From an uncultured Novosphingobium sp. (GTDB taxonomy: Bacteria > Pseudomonadota > Alphaproteobacteria > Sphingomonadales > Sphingomonadaceae): a stretch of 14,618 bases of DNA. A model generated the notes under the pieces. That model saw only the letters and a list, made by a program, of their open reading frames with translations. It was not told the origin of the DNA and did no database searches. Below, in pieces: positions 14,253 through 14,618 of the stretch (the stretch's first letter is position 1; each line of letters begins with the position of its first letter). The translations under genes were made by a program, and so were the position numbers. Where the stretch lies: contig CALMBN010000037.1 in assembly GCA_937860195.1 (NCBI GenBank), forward strand, positions 1 through 14,618. The letters run 5' to 3'.

Positions 14253-14309
14253 TCAGCGATAATGCTCCATGTTGCGGATTACCGACCCCTCTGCTGAACC
14301 ATGAGACAT
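14253..14309 (-). CDS. 18-residue small protein with a full-consensus ribosome binding site
   Basis: The minus strand carries AAGGAGGTGA (14313-14322), a ten-of-ten complement of the usual 16S 3' tail. Six nucleotides separate its GGAGG core from an ATG at 14309. The frame encodes MSHGSAEGSVIRNMEHYR and ends in TGA at 14253-14255. This is the strongest ribosome site in the window and is in front of a frame too short for normal gene finders. No larger frame continues downstream; a hairpin at 14164-14198 closes the unit, so the transcript would encode only this peptide. It has no signal or membrane segment and ends with a charged IRNMEHYR. It may be a free small protein, a regulatory leader, or a coding small RNA. 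I do not recognise it. Confidence 0.6.
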   Translation of the reverse strand: MSHGSAEGSVIRNMEHYR

Positions 14310-14343
14310 CGGTCACCTCCTTTCACGCTGTTAAAGCCATTCA

Positions 14344-14381
14344 CTTCCGGTCGGAAGCTGGGACAGTTCGGCGTTGCGCCG
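14344..14381 (-). other. Structured leader of the 18-codon frame
   Basis: Two small hairpins lie 35-72 nt before the ATG. CTTCC and GGAAG within 14344-14357 form a 5-bp stem with a 4-nt loop, and CGGCG/CGCCG (14369-14381) form a 5-bp stem with a 3-nt loop. The first one shares bases with a longer 9-nt pairing to the region after the frame, so two alternative folds are possible. I could not place a promoter with confidence; an AT-rich patch at about 14430-14455 is the likeliest zone. Confidence 0.35.
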
Positions 14382-14497
14382 CTCTGCCTTGACTGCATGT
14401 GTGAATCATTCAGGCCTGCACAACAAGTCTTGCATTGATTTATTTTGCTGTCAGAATCTGTGCCTTCGGGCCTCGTGCGCCTGACTTTCCACCATCT

Positions 14498-14618
14498 TTA
14501 TCGGCAGTCTTCAATCACCCGGCTGATTTCGGGCCAGGCGGGCAGGTAGAGTGTCTCAAGCCCGGCGGCTTCGAGCGCGAACCGGCCGCGTGAAAAGGCC
14601 ATGGCATCAAGGATCGGA
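14498..14618 (-). CDS. 3' end of an unidentified gene (5' part outside window)
   Basis: An open minus-strand frame enters from the right edge and ends in TAA at 14498-14500. The 39 or so visible residues include LDAMAFSRGRFALEAAGLE and then LYLPAWPEISRVIEDCR at the C-terminus. Codon use is GC-rich in third positions like the neighbouring genes, supporting real coding. I do not recognise the family from this tail. It lies 188 nt upstream of the 18-codon frame on the same strand, with no clear terminator between. Confidence 0.55.
   Translation of the reverse strand, partial: PILDAMAFSRGRFALEAAGLETLYLPAWPEISRVIEDCR

Noticed and set aside
14311..14324. Plus-strand GGTCACCTCCTTTC looks like the 3' end of 16S rRNA
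   Set aside because: Only about 13 nt match and none of the preceding helix-45 sequence is present. It is the complement of a full-length Shine-Dalgarno sequence on the minus strand, which explains the resemblance.
1..14618. CRISPR array, insertion sequence or toxin-antitoxin pair
   Set aside because: I looked for regularly spaced direct repeats, transposase motifs with inverted ends, and paired small genes, and found none.

Overview
The window looks like chromosomal DNA of an alphaproteobacterium of the order Sphingomonadales (Sphingomonas/Erythrobacter/Novosphingobium type). The DNA is GC-rich and tightly packed, with 4-nt start/stop overlaps. The clearest pointers are the wording of the BtuF-like binding protein, a metZ gene near apaG, and a tRNA-Gln of alphaproteobacterial type. 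This placement is inference from protein wording; no rRNA or other direct marker is present. I saw no transposase, integrase, phage gene, CRISPR array or attachment site.

Layout, left to right. (1) 2-2974, plus strand: a vitamin B12 type uptake operon. It holds the 3' end of a TonB-dependent receptor (btuB-like), a lipoprotein binding protein (btuF-like), a permease (btuC-like) and an ATPase (btuD-like), each overlapping the next by 4-7 nt. (2) 3030-4235: metZ, O-succinylhomoserine sulfhydrylase, making homocysteine for methionine. Its stop codon overlaps that of a convergent Kef/CPA2-type antiporter gene (4232-5458, minus). (3) 5577-5987: apaG, divergent from the antiporter, followed by a minus-strand tRNA-Gln(UUG) at 6060-6134. 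(4) 6186-9464, minus strand: a YghU-type glutathione S-transferase, an MpaB-family (DUF2236) oxygenase-like protein and a Tat-exported PhoX-like (DUF839) protein. (5) 9490-11454, minus: a 654-aa unnamed protein that joins an N-terminal SLOG-like nucleotide-sensing fold to two pairs of membrane helices with a SLATT/DUF4231-like motif. (6) 11685-12191, minus: a small secreted four-cysteine protein ended by a strong terminator, downstream of ilvE (12298-13398, minus). (7) 13545-14150, plus: an exported protein with a GFGWDYGG signature. (8) 14164-14350, minus: a structured transcription unit with a complete consensus Shine-Dalgarno sequence and an 18-codon open reading frame. (9) The last 121 nt hold the 3' end of an unidentified minus-strand gene.

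How the genes fit together: B12 is a cofactor of MetH, which methylates the homocysteine that MetZ makes, so the first 4.2 kb reads as a B12/methionine neighbourhood. The rest is mixed housekeeping and envelope genes. The two most unusual items are the SLOG-membrane fusion, which has the architecture of a nucleotide-gated membrane effector but lies among ordinary genes, and the tiny 18-codon gene enclosed by a perfect 9-nt inverted repeat and ended by a hairpin. No stretch over 300 nt is empty: the longest without a sizeable gene, 14151-14497, holds that small unit.
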